The notes under the pieces are model-generated. The model did not search any database. It was not told the DNA's origin and was given only the letters and a program-made list of their open reading frames with translations. The position numbers and the translations under genes are program-made. Below, piece by piece: positions 28,688-36,608 of a stretch of DNA of 64,000 nt (within the stretch, counting starts at the first letter, position 1; each line of letters starts with the position of its first letter). This DNA comes from Mycobacterium sp. GA-1285 (lineage in GTDB: Bacteria; Actinomycetota; Actinomycetes; Mycobacteriales; Mycobacteriaceae), in assembly GCF_001499905.1 (NCBI RefSeq), contig NZ_LQIS01000052.1, positions 160,829 to 224,828 of the forward strand, in the 5' to 3' direction.

Positions 28688-29005
28688 CTACTGAGATTCG
28701 TCGGACTGCTTGCGCATCTGTTCCCGGATCTGCGCCAACCGTTCGGCGGCCGCCCGCTGTCGCTCGTCGTATTGTTCGGCGACACTGCGGCCTTCGGGAG
28801 TTTCCGCCGCGAGTTCGGAGGCGCCGATCGCGGTGCCATAGCGCGTTTCGATCTTCTCCCGCACGGCGTCGAAGGTCGGGACGCCGCCTGGGGTGTAGCC
28901 GCTGTCGACGGGCTCGACCGGCGCGGTGGACTGAGGTTTCGGCTCGACGACCTCCGCGTCGACCGCGGGTTCCTGATCCGGCTCCGGCTCGGCATCGTCC
29001 GGCAT
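28688..29005 (-). CDS. Small acidic conserved hypothetical protein
   Basis: A 105-residue protein. The first ~45 residues are low-complexity and acidic (repeated Pro, Glu, Asp), the rest is helical and charged (FDAVREKIETRYGTAIGASEL, then a likely coiled coil QYDERQRAAAERLAQIREQM). No cysteines, no signal peptide. I do not recognise a function. Similar small proteins follow uvrA in other mycobacteria (Rv1638A position). ATG at 29005 is chosen because the acidic region starts there. Confidence 0.65.
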   Translation of the reverse strand: MPDDAEPEPDQEPAVDAEVVEPKPQSTAPVEPVDSGYTPGGVPTFDAVREKIETRYGTAIGASELAAETPEGRSVAEQYDERQRAAAERLAQIREQMRKQSDESQ

Positions 29006-29139
29006 GCCGCTTACGGTACCTGCTCCCACGTCATCGCGGTTACTGACCAGACTGCCGCGTCCGCTGCACCTTGCGCTTGAGCGTTCTGCTCTCCATCAGG
29101 CGGAAGGCTCCCTCACCGGAGTGCGCATGCCCGTGATCG

Positions 29140-30495
29140 TCACTTGCCCGCGGTCTGTTCGATCGAAGAGGTTCCAGGTGGCGACAGCGGATTCGTCGCA
29201 ACACCCGGCGTGCCGAGTTGAGCCGCCAGCCACGGCAGGGCCGTCGCAAAAGCGTGTGCGGCGTACGGCCAGTCGTGCTTGCCCGGTTGAACCACGACGG
29301 AGCAGGCGATGCCGTTCGCGCTGGCCAGGGTGCTTAGCACGTTCGCCGCATCCTTCTGCGGTCCGGCGTCAACGGTATTGACGTCGAACCGCCCGGTGAG
29401 GCTCGAATAGCGGCCGTGCCGGTTGATCACCGTCATGGGGTCAAATGCCGCGTAGGCTGCGGAATTGCCGCCGAACAGGCGCTCGATCGTCTGGTCCTTG
29501 GTGCCGGAGTTGGGGGTCAGATCGCCGGCGATGTCATCGAACGCCCCGAACATGTCGGGATGCATCACCGCCAGGTCGACGGCACAGGTGCCGCCCATCG
29601 ACCATCCGACGACGCCCCAGTTCGCCTGTCGGGCACTCACATTGAACCTCGACACCATGAACGGCACGACGTCCTTGGTGAGGTGGTCGGCGGCGTTGCC
29701 CCGCTTGCCGTTCACGCATTCGGTGTCGTTGCGGAACGTTCCGCCGGCGTCGACGAACACGAGCACCGGGGCATACCCGCGGTGCGCGGCGGCGAAGTCC
29801 CCGACGGTGGCGACCGCATTGCCGGCCCGGACCCAGTCCGCCGGGGTGTTGAACTCACCGCCGATCATCATCACCGTCGGAAGCGGCGGCGGGGGATCAG
29901 TCGCGTACCACGCGGGCGGCAGGTAGACGAGTTCACCGCGGTGCTTGAAACCGGACGCCTTGTCGCCGATGTCGACCGGCACCACCGTGCCCCCGATCGG
30001 GATCTGGTGCCGCTGCCGCATCGCCAGCATGGTCGACGCGTCAGTCTGATCGGGCAGCGGTCCCGCGGTGAGTTGATTCCACGCAGCTCCCACGGTCGGG
30101 ACGTAACCCACCCAGAGGTTGACGGCCAGCGCGACGGACAACAGGCACAGCGGCAGCGACATCAGCGAGACACCGCGACGCCACCACCGGGCGCCGCGCC
30201 AGCCTGCAACCAGAACGGCGCACGCCGCGCCGGTCAGTGCCACCCACACCCACAGCGAACGGGGAGCGGGGTTGTCTGACAGCCCCTCGGATGCGATGTA
30301 CACGTACGTCGCCACCGCGAGCGCAGTACCGAACAACGCCGCCGACGGCAGCCACACCAGCCGCCACCGACGCGTTCGCCATCCGACGGCCGCGATCAGG
30401 ACGACCGCCGCGACGATCTGAACCGTGGTCGGAATCCAGCCATGCAACAAGGACAGGTGGCCACGCAGCGAATGCGCCAGTGTCACCAGTGTCAC
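29140..30495 (-). CDS. Membrane-anchored esterase family protein (Rv1639c-like)
   Basis: A 451-residue protein. Four membrane helices occupy residues ~20-140. The rest is an alpha/beta hydrolase of the esterase D/antigen 85-like type facing the outside: VMMIGGEFNTPADWV, the nucleophile elbow GWSMGG, an Asp-rich segment with FDPMTVINRH, and the catalytic His likely in QPGKHDWPYAAH. Antigen 85-type relatives move mycolates, but this family also has simple esterases; substrate unknown. It sits just downstream of lysX with 47 bp between, possibly one transcript. Confidence 0.82.
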   Translation of the reverse strand: MTLVTLAHSLRGHLSLLHGWIPTTVQIVAAVVLIAAVGWRTRRWRLVWLPSAALFGTALAVATYVYIASEGLSDNPAPRSLWVWVALTGAACAVLVAGWRGARWWRRGVSLMSLPLCLLSVALAVNLWVGYVPTVGAAWNQLTAGPLPDQTDASTMLAMRQRHQIPIGGTVVPVDIGDKASGFKHRGELVYLPPAWYATDPPPPLPTVMMIGGEFNTPADWVRAGNAVATVGDFAAAHRGYAPVLVFVDAGGTFRNDTECVNGKRGNAADHLTKDVVPFMVSRFNVSARQANWGVVGWSMGGTCAVDLAVMHPDMFGAFDDIAGDLTPNSGTKDQTIERLFGGNSAAYAAFDPMTVINRHGRYSSLTGRFDVNTVDAGPQKDAANVLSTLASANGIACSVVVQPGKHDWPYAAHAFATALPWLAAQLGTPGVATNPLSPPGTSSIEQTAGK

Positions 30496-30542
30496 GGCTC
30501 AAGGGTGAGCGTTGATCCTTGGCGTGAGCTGTAAAGAAGCTG

Positions 30543-33500
30543 TCAACGCGGTTTGGCCAACGGAAACGGCAGCGTCTCGCGAATGCTGCGCCCCGTGATC
30601 AGCATGACGACGCGGTCGACACCCATGCCCAGACCGCCCGTGGGCGGCATCGCGTATTCCATCGCCTGCAAGAAGTCCTCGTCGAGTTCCATAGCCTCCG
30701 GATCGCCGCCTGCAGCCAGCAGCGACTGCTCCTGTAACCGGCGCCGCTGCTCGACTGGATCGGTGAGCTCGCTGTAGGCAGTGCCGAGTTCGACTCCCCA
30801 GGCGACCAGGTCCCAGCGTTCTGCGACGCCGGGAATGCTGCGGTGCGGTCGCGTCAACGGCGACACGGATGTCGGGAAGTCCTTGTAGAACGTCGGCGCT
30901 TCGGTGCGGTCCTCGACCAACCGCTCGTAGAGTTCCAGCACCACCGCGCCGGCGTCCCACTGCGTCAGGTACGGAATGCCCGCGGCGTCACACAGTTTGC
31001 GCAGACCCGGCAGCTCCGTCTCGGGGCCGATCTGCTCGCCGAGAGCCTCGGAGACCGCATCGTGCACCGTCTTGACCGCCCACTGACCGGAGATGTCGAC
31101 AGGCTCGAGTCCCCCACCTTCCCGTGGCCGGTAGAACACCTGCTCACCGTTGGCAGCCACGGCCGCGTTCTGTATCAGCTGCTGACAACCATCGATCCAG
31201 ACGTTGTAGTCCGCATGCGCCTGATACGCCTCCAGCAGCGTGAATTCGGGGTTGTGGCTGAAGTCGACGCCCTCGTTGCGGAACGCCCTGCCCAGCTCGA
31301 AAACCCGCTCGACGCCGCCAACACAGAGTCGCTTGAGGTACAGCTCGGGAGCGATACGCAGGTAGAGGTCCAGATCGTAGGCGTTGATGTGGGTGAGGAA
31401 CGGTCGGGCGTTGGCACCGCCGTGGATCTGTTGCAGGATCGGCGTCTCGACCTCGAGGAATCCCTTGGCCACCAGGGTTTCCCGAATGGCGTGCAGCACT
31501 CCGCTGCGTGCGCGGATGAGGTCACGAGCCTCGGTGTTGATCGCCAGATCGACGTAGCGGGCGCGCACACGGGCTTCCTGGTCGGTCAACCCCTTCCACT
31601 TGTCCGGTAGCGGGCGCAGGCATTTGCCGATCATCCGCCAGTCACGCACCAGGAGTGAGCGGACGCCCTTCCGGCTGTAGCCCATCGTGCCCGAAACCTC
31701 GATGAGGTCGCCGAGATCGATGGCGTGGGTGAAGTCGGCCGTCGTCGCCGATTCGAGCAACGAATTGTCCAACAGCAGCTGGACTTCCCCGGACCAGTCG
31801 CGCAACTGGGCGAAGAGCACGCCGCCGTAATCGCGGCTGCGCAGCACCCTGCCCGCAACCCTCACCGCGGCATCGTCGTCTGCGTCGATCGCCTCGGCGA
31901 TCGTGTGCGACGGAGGCGTGCCGACGGGATAGGCGTCGATCCCGTTGTTCTGCAACGCCTTCAGCTTGGCCATGCGCACCCGGACCTGCTCCGGCAGCCG
32001 CGGCCCCTCGGCGTCGGGTAGATCCGCCGCCAGGCCGCTGAGGTCGGGGGCGGTGCCGTCGTGGTGCAGCAGTCCGGTCGCCATCAGATCCCGCGGTACC
32101 GCGGTGTGGTGTCCGGTGTGAGGCTGTTCGTGGCGTCGCGAGAAGGGCAACACCAGAAAGCCTTCGGCGATCACTGACGCCACCCCGACCCGGGGCACCA
32201 GTCGGGCATCGTCGTAGCACGCGTAGCGCGGCACCCACTCCGGTTGGTATTTCATGTTCGAGCGGTACAGCGTCTCGAGCTGCCACCATCGCGAGAAGAA
32301 CACGAGCAGGCTGCGCCACAACCGCGCGATCGGCCCAGCGCCGAGCTGAGCGCCCTGTTCGAACGCCGAGCGGAACATGGCGAAGTTCAACGAGATCCGC
32401 GTGATGCCGATGTCTTCGGCCTGCATGCACAGTTCGCTGACCATCAGCTCGATGGTGCCGTTGGGGGACTGGGGTGAGCGGCGCATCAGGTCCAGCGAGA
32501 CGCCGTTGGTGCCCCACGGCACCAACGACAGCATCGCCACGACTTCAGCATTCCCGCCCGACCGCCCGGCCTCGTTCCGGAGCGCCTCCACCAGCAGGCA
32601 GTCACCGTCGGCCGGGTCGCCGAGCCTGCCCAACGCCATCGAGAAGCCGCGCTCGTCGTCGGTGTCGCGCCAGGCATCGGCGCGGGCGATGACATCGGCC
32701 ATCTCCTCGTCGCCGAGATCGCGGTGCCTGCGGATGCGGACGCTCGCGCCCGCACGCCGCGCCCGGGTCACGGCCTGCCGGACCGCGCGCATATCGGGCC
32801 CGGAGAGCCGGAAGTTGTCGGGATACAGAATCGCCTCGTCGCCGAGTTGCAAGGCGTTGAGCCCGGCCTCACGGAACGCCTCGGCGCCCGCCGAGCTCGC
32901 GCCCATCACCCCCGGAGCCCAGCCATAGGTCTGACACAGCGCGAGCCACGCCTCGATCGCCGCCGGCCACGCCTTGGGATCACCCACCGGGTCCCCACTG
33001 GCCAGGCACACACCGACTTCCACGCGGTAGGTGATGGCGGCGCGCCCGTTGGGCGCGAACACCACCGCCTTGTCGCGGCGCGTCGCGAAGTAACCGAGCG
33101 AGTCGTTCTTGCCGAACAACTCCAGCAGCCCGCGCAATGCGGATTCGTCCTCACCGGTCAGTGCGTTCTCGGCGCGCTGGGACTGGAACAGCACGATCGC
33201 CGCGACCATCAGGGCCAGCGCGCCGAACAGCCCGAGCAGCGCGTTGATCAGGACATGCGGATGACCGGTGAAATTCGAGGAATCCGCGCCCGCGAACGCG
33301 CTGACCCGGTTCAACGCGTACCAGAACCGGTCGCCGCGGGCCAGCGTGCCCGGGAAGACCTCGAGCAGGCCCCATCCGATCGCGGTGCCGATCGCCATTC
33401 CGGCGACCAGCACGACCGCCGCCTTCAGGAGAGCGCCGCGGCGCACCTTCGCCCAGAACTCGCCGCGAGCCAGCAACAGGAACAGAATCGCGGCGAGGTG

Positions 33501-33869
33501 GAAGACCAGCCCGATGACTTCGCCGATCTCCTCGACCACCGACTCGTCGCCGGACACCAGGGCTGCGACATTGAAGGCGATCGCGCCCACCATGTAGCCG
33601 ACCAGGATCCACCAGGCGATCCGCTTACGCGCGGCGAGCGCCGCGGCCAACAGCGCCAGCACGAACGCCCACGCGAAGCTGGTATCGGGGAAATTGAAGA
33701 GGTAGTCGTTGACGAACTCGCGCGGAACCCGGATGACCGACCGCACGAACGGCGAGACGCTGGCCAACAACGAGAGTGTGGCGATGATGCCGACCGTCCA
33801 GCCCGCCGCCGCGGGCACCCACCAGTACCTCGACCTGCGGCGGGTGACGGGCAGGCTGGCGACGGTCAT
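30543..33869 (-). CDS. lysX: Bifunctional lysyl-phosphatidylglycerol synthase / lysyl-tRNA synthetase
   Basis: A 1108-residue three-part protein. Residues 1-260 hold six or so membrane helices; residues ~270-590 are the DUF2156/MprF transferase domain (SLGYFATRRDKAVVF, WAPGVMGASSAGAEAFREAG); the rest is a class II LysRS with an OB domain (VRVAGRVLRSRDYGGVLFAQL) and catalytic motifs (FLEVETPILQQIHGGANARPF, FRNEGVDFSHNPEFTLLE, GLGMGVDRVVML). LysX charges lysine and transfers it to phosphatidylglycerol, giving resistance to cationic peptides. ATG at 33869 is used; ATG at 33881 would add four residues. Confidence 0.96.
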   Translation of the reverse strand: MTVASLPVTRRRSRYWWVPAAAGWTVGIIATLSLLASVSPFVRSVIRVPREFVNDYLFNFPDTSFAWAFVLALLAAALAARKRIAWWILVGYMVGAIAFNVAALVSGDESVVEEIGEVIGLVFHLAAILFLLLARGEFWAKVRRGALLKAAVVLVAGMAIGTAIGWGLLEVFPGTLARGDRFWYALNRVSAFAGADSSNFTGHPHVLINALLGLFGALALMVAAIVLFQSQRAENALTGEDESALRGLLELFGKNDSLGYFATRRDKAVVFAPNGRAAITYRVEVGVCLASGDPVGDPKAWPAAIEAWLALCQTYGWAPGVMGASSAGAEAFREAGLNALQLGDEAILYPDNFRLSGPDMRAVRQAVTRARRAGASVRIRRHRDLGDEEMADVIARADAWRDTDDERGFSMALGRLGDPADGDCLLVEALRNEAGRSGGNAEVVAMLSLVPWGTNGVSLDLMRRSPQSPNGTIELMVSELCMQAEDIGITRISLNFAMFRSAFEQGAQLGAGPIARLWRSLLVFFSRWWQLETLYRSNMKYQPEWVPRYACYDDARLVPRVGVASVIAEGFLVLPFSRRHEQPHTGHHTAVPRDLMATGLLHHDGTAPDLSGLAADLPDAEGPRLPEQVRVRMAKLKALQNNGIDAYPVGTPPSHTIAEAIDADDDAAVRVAGRVLRSRDYGGVLFAQLRDWSGEVQLLLDNSLLESATTADFTHAIDLGDLIEVSGTMGYSRKGVRSLLVRDWRMIGKCLRPLPDKWKGLTDQEARVRARYVDLAINTEARDLIRARSGVLHAIRETLVAKGFLEVETPILQQIHGGANARPFLTHINAYDLDLYLRIAPELYLKRLCVGGVERVFELGRAFRNEGVDFSHNPEFTLLEAYQAHADYNVWIDGCQQLIQNAAVAANGEQVFYRPREGGGLEPVDISGQWAVKTVHDAVSEALGEQIGPETELPGLRKLCDAAGIPYLTQWDAGAVVLELYERLVEDRTEAPTFYKDFPTSVSPLTRPHRSIPGVAERWDLVAWGVELGTAYSELTDPVEQRRRLQEQSLLAAGGDPEAMELDEDFLQAMEYAMPPTGGLGMGVDRVVMLITGRSIRETLPFPLAKPR

Positions 33870-33912
33870 AGGCCGCGACATTATTCGCTCAGGACGCCGA
33901 ATGGGTGGCGAC

Positions 33913-34302
33913 TCACGACCAGACGGGTCCGGTGTATTTCTCGCCGGGTCCTTGCCCTGGTTCGTCGGGCGATGCGCTGGCCTCACGGAACGCCAACTGC
34001 AGCGACCTGAGGCCGTCACGCACCGGCCCGGCATGGGGTCCGAGATACTCCGCGGACGCGGTGACAAGGCCGGCGAGCGCGGTGATCAGCCGGCGCGCCT
34101 CGTCGAGATCACGGTACGGGCTGTCGTCAGGATCGTCGGCCGACAACCCGAGCTTCTCGGCGGCAGCGCTCATCAGCATCACGGCCGAGCGGGTGATCAC
34201 CTCGACGGCCGGGATGTCGGCGAGCTCACGAACGGCTGTGCCGTTCAGATCGCTGGAGCCGTCCGAACCGTGCAGGTCACCTGAGTTCGAGTCGTCGGTC
34301 AT
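33913..34302 (-). CDS. DUF1844 domain protein
   Basis: A 129-residue acidic protein with a flexible N-terminus and a DUF1844 core: AVEVITRSAVMLMSAAAEKLGL, then DLDEARRLITALAGLVTAS. The function of this family is unknown; members are often found next to translation genes in actinobacteria. ATG at 34302 is divergent from the infC leader promoter, whose -10 begins only 6 bp away, so the two transcription units share a tight control region. Confidence 0.75.
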   Translation of the reverse strand: MTDDSNSGDLHGSDGSSDLNGTAVRELADIPAVEVITRSAVMLMSAAAEKLGLSADDPDDSPYRDLDEARRLITALAGLVTASAEYLGPHAGPVRDGLRSLQLAFREASASPDEPGQGPGEKYTGPVWS

Positions 34303-34307
34303 GCTGC

Positions 34308-34313
34308 TAGACT
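34308..34313 (+). promoter_or_regulatory. Candidate infC operon -10 element
   Basis: TAGACT fits the mycobacterial TAnnnT -10 pattern. It predicts a leader of about 205 nt before infC that contains several hairpins and an intrinsic terminator. A convincing -35 is not seen. Confidence 0.4.
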
Positions 34314-34445
34314 GGCATGCGCGACCGTCCCGGCAAACGCCAGGGACAGCAAGTGGAGTCCCCCTCCCACCGCTGGCCAACGGACATTCTTCGAAGGCTC
34401 AGCGGTCCGGTCACAGGCGTCAGTGCCTGTCCTGGTCGGCTGTGG

Positions 34446-34468
34446 GCCCTGCTGCGAGCAGGGCTTTT
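34446..34468 (+). terminator. Intrinsic terminator in the infC leader (attenuator candidate)
   Basis: GCCCTGCT (34446-34453), loop GCG, AGCAGGGC (34457-34464), then TTTT: an 8-bp perfect stem with a U-run, rare in mycobacteria. It ends about 60 nt before the infC start codon. Upstream hairpins include ACAGGC/GCCTGT (34413-34430) and a tccc-ggc/gcc-ggga stem near 34328-34347. Confidence 0.75.
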
Positions 34469-34526
34469 CTGTTCGGTTGAACAGAGCTGACGGAGTGGGC
34501 TCCTTGAGGACAACATAGGAGGCCCC

Positions 34527-35114
34527 ATCAGCACTGAGACCCGCGTCAACGAGCGCATCCGCGTACCTGAAGTCCGCTTGATCGGACCGGGCGGTGAACA
34601 GGTAGGCATCGTGCGCATCGAAGATGCCCTCCGCGTCGCCGCGGATGCCGATCTCGATCTCGTCGAAGTAGCACCGGATGCCAAACCCCCGGTCTGCAAG
34701 ATCATGGACTACGGAAAGTTCAAATACGAGACGGCTCAGAAGGCGCGCGAGTCTCGCAAGAACCAGCAGCAGACCGTCGTCAAGGAACAGAAGCTCCGTC
34801 CCAAGATCGACCCGCACGACTACGAGACCAAAAAGGGTCACGTGATCCGCTTCCTGGAGGCAGGGTCCAAGGTCAAGGTGACGATCATGTTCCGCGGCCG
34901 CGAGCAGTCGCGACCCGAATTGGGCTTCCGTCTCCTGCAGCGGCTGGGCGCCGACGTCGCCGACTACGGCTTCGTCGAAACCTCCGCCAAGCAGGACGGC
35001 CGCAACATGACGATGGTGCTGGCCCCGCACCGCGGCGCGAAGACTCGCGCCAAGGCGGCGCAACAGGCCGAAAGCTCTGCAGAGCCGGCCCCCGCACCCG
35101 AAAGAAACAGTTAG
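34527..35114 (+). CDS. infC: Translation initiation factor IF-3, ATC start
   Basis: A 195-residue IF-3. The N-terminal domain begins ISTETRVNERIRVPEVRLIG (family N-terminus), the linker is basic (KFKYETAQKARESRKNQQQ) and the C-terminal domain carries HVIRFLEAGSKVKVTIMFRG and GRNMTMVLAP. An actinobacterial tail rich in Ala/Glu/Pro follows. The frame has no ATG, GTG or TTG before residue 18; AGGAGG ends 4 bp before ATC at 34527, which aligns with the expected N-terminus. E. coli infC starts at AUU and represses itself because IF-3 rejects non-standard starts; the same logic would apply. It heads the operon with rpmI and rplT. Confidence 0.93.
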   Translation: MSTETRVNERIRVPEVRLIGPGGEQVGIVRIEDALRVAADADLDLVEVAPDAKPPVCKIMDYGKFKYETAQKARESRKNQQQTVVKEQKLRPKIDPHDYETKKGHVIRFLEAGSKVKVTIMFRGREQSRPELGFRLLQRLGADVADYGFVETSAKQDGRNMTMVLAPHRGAKTRAKAAQQAESSAEPAPAPERNS

Positions 35115-35134
35115 AACGACAGAGCAGAGGACCT

Positions 35135-35329
35135 ATGCCCAAGGCGAAGACCCACAGCGGCGCATCGAAGCGGTTCCGTCGCACCGGAACCGGCAAGATC
35201 GTGCGCCAGAAGGCCAACCGCCGCCACTTGCTCGAGCACAAGCCGAGCAAGCGCACCCGGCGACTCGACGGCCGCACGGTTGTGTCGGCCGCTGACAATG
35301 CCCGCATCAAGAAGATGCTCAACGGCTGA
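35135..35329 (+). CDS. rpmI: 50S ribosomal protein L35
   Basis: A 64-residue basic protein: MPKAKTHSGASKRFRRTGTG at the N-terminus and KPSKRTRRLDG near the middle, both diagnostic for bL35. It lies 20 bp after infC and 37 bp before rplT with its own GAGGA ribosome site. L35 sits in the 50S core near the E site. Confidence 0.98.
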   Translation: MPKAKTHSGASKRFRRTGTGKIVRQKANRRHLLEHKPSKRTRRLDGRTVVSAADNARIKKMLNG

Positions 35330-35366
35330 CCACGACACACGTACGACCTGAACGAAGGACATTCCC

Positions 35367-35756
35367 ATGGCACGCGTCAAGCGCGCAGTCAACGCCCAGA
35401 AGAAGCGGCGGACAATCCTCAAGGCCTCCAAGGGCTATCGGGGTCAACGGTCGCGGCTGTACCGCAAGGCCAAAGAGCAGCAACTGCATTCGCTCAACTA
35501 CGCCTATCGTGACCGGCGCGCCCGCAAGGGTGAGTTCCGCAAGTTGTGGATCTCGCGCATCAATGCCGCCGCCCGCGCCAACGACATCACCTACAACCGA
35601 CTCATCCAGGGGCTGAAGGCCGCTGGCGTCGAGGTGGACCGCAAGAACCTCGCCGAGATCGCGGTCAGCGATCCGACGGCGTTCACCGCGCTGGTGGAGG
35701 TCGCCAAGGGCGCACTGCCCGAGGACGTGAACGCGCCGTCGGGCGAGGCTGCCTGA
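35367..35756 (+). CDS. rplT: 50S ribosomal protein L20
   Basis: A 129-residue bL20: MARVKRAVNAQKKRRTIL, then KGYRGQRSRLYRKAKEQ (basic 23S-binding arm) and the globular part RLIQGLKAAGVEVDRKNLAEIA. GAAGGA precedes the ATG. L20 is needed early in 50S assembly; in some phyla it represses its own operon through the leader RNA. Its TGA overlaps the presumed CTG start of tsnR. Confidence 0.98.
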   Translation: MARVKRAVNAQKKRRTILKASKGYRGQRSRLYRKAKEQQLHSLNYAYRDRRARKGEFRKLWISRINAAARANDITYNRLIQGLKAAGVEVDRKNLAEIAVSDPTAFTALVEVAKGALPEDVNAPSGEAA

Positions 35757-36535
35757 CGCTCACCGAACGCTCCGCCCGGGTGGTCGCAGCGGTCAAGCTG
35801 CACCGCCACGTTGCGCGACGCCGCGCCGCACGCTTCCTCGCCGAGGGGCCCAACCTCGTCGAGGCAGCGCTGCGGCGCGGACTCGTATCCGAGGTCTTCG
35901 CCACCGAGGACGCCCTGGACCGGTTCGGTGCGATGCTGGCGGACGTGCCGGTGCATCTGGTGACCGAACGCGCCGCGAAAGCCTTGTCGGAGACCGTGAC
36001 CCCCGTCGGCCTGGTGGCCGTGTGCTCGACGCCAAAGACGTCGCTGCCCGATGTGCTGGCCGATGTGCCGCGGCTTATGGCCGTCGCAGTCGAGATGTCG
36101 GAACCGGGCAACGCCGGCACGTTGATCCGAATCGCCGACGCGATGGGAGCCGACGCCGTCGTGTTCGCCGGGCACAGCGTCGACCCCTACAACGGCAAAT
36201 GCCTACGTGCCTCGGCGGGCAGCATCTTCGCGATTCCCGTCGTCACCGAGAACGACGCCGCCTCGGCGGTGTCGGACCTCGCCGGCGCCGGCCTGCAGGT
36301 GTTGGCGACCACCCTCGACGGCGAGACGTCATTGGACGATCCCGCTCTGGAGGCCGCACTGGGCGAGCCGACGGCGTGGTTGTTCGGGCCGGAGGCCCAC
36401 GGTCTGCCTGCGGAACTGGCGGCATCGGCCACGCACCGCGTCCGCATCCCGATGCCGGGTGCCGCCGAAAGCCTCAACGTGGCCGCCGCCGCGGCGATCT
36501 GCCTGTATCAGAGCGCGCGGGCACAGCGCCTATAG
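35753..36535 (+). CDS. tsnR: SpoU/TrmH-family rRNA 2'-O-methyltransferase, non-ATG start
   Basis: About 260 residues. The N-terminal substrate-binding domain has FLAEGPNLVEAALRRG; the SPOUT knot domain has SEPGNAGTLIRIADAMGADAVV, LFGPEAHGLP and IPMPGAAESLNVAAAAAICLY, the SAM-binding motifs. Family members methylate 23S rRNA or tRNA riboses. The N-terminal family sequence LTERSARVVAAVKLHRH lies upstream of the first standard start (GTG at 35780), so CTG at 35753, overlapping the rplT stop as CTGA, or ACG just after it, is the likely start. Being last in the infC operon, it probably depends on coupling to rplT. Confidence 0.9.
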   Translation: MTLTERSARVVAAVKLHRHVARRRAARFLAEGPNLVEAALRRGLVSEVFATEDALDRFGAMLADVPVHLVTERAAKALSETVTPVGLVAVCSTPKTSLPDVLADVPRLMAVAVEMSEPGNAGTLIRIADAMGADAVVFAGHSVDPYNGKCLRASAGSIFAIPVVTENDAASAVSDLAGAGLQVLATTLDGETSLDDPALEAALGEPTAWLFGPEAHGLPAELAASATHRVRIPMPGAAESLNVAAAAAICLYQSARAQRL

Positions 36536-36608
36536 CGTCGAAGCGCGTTGTGTCACTGCGACGCTCAAATCGGCCCACAACCTTAGCTCGGCGAAGTATT
36601 GTGCGGCG

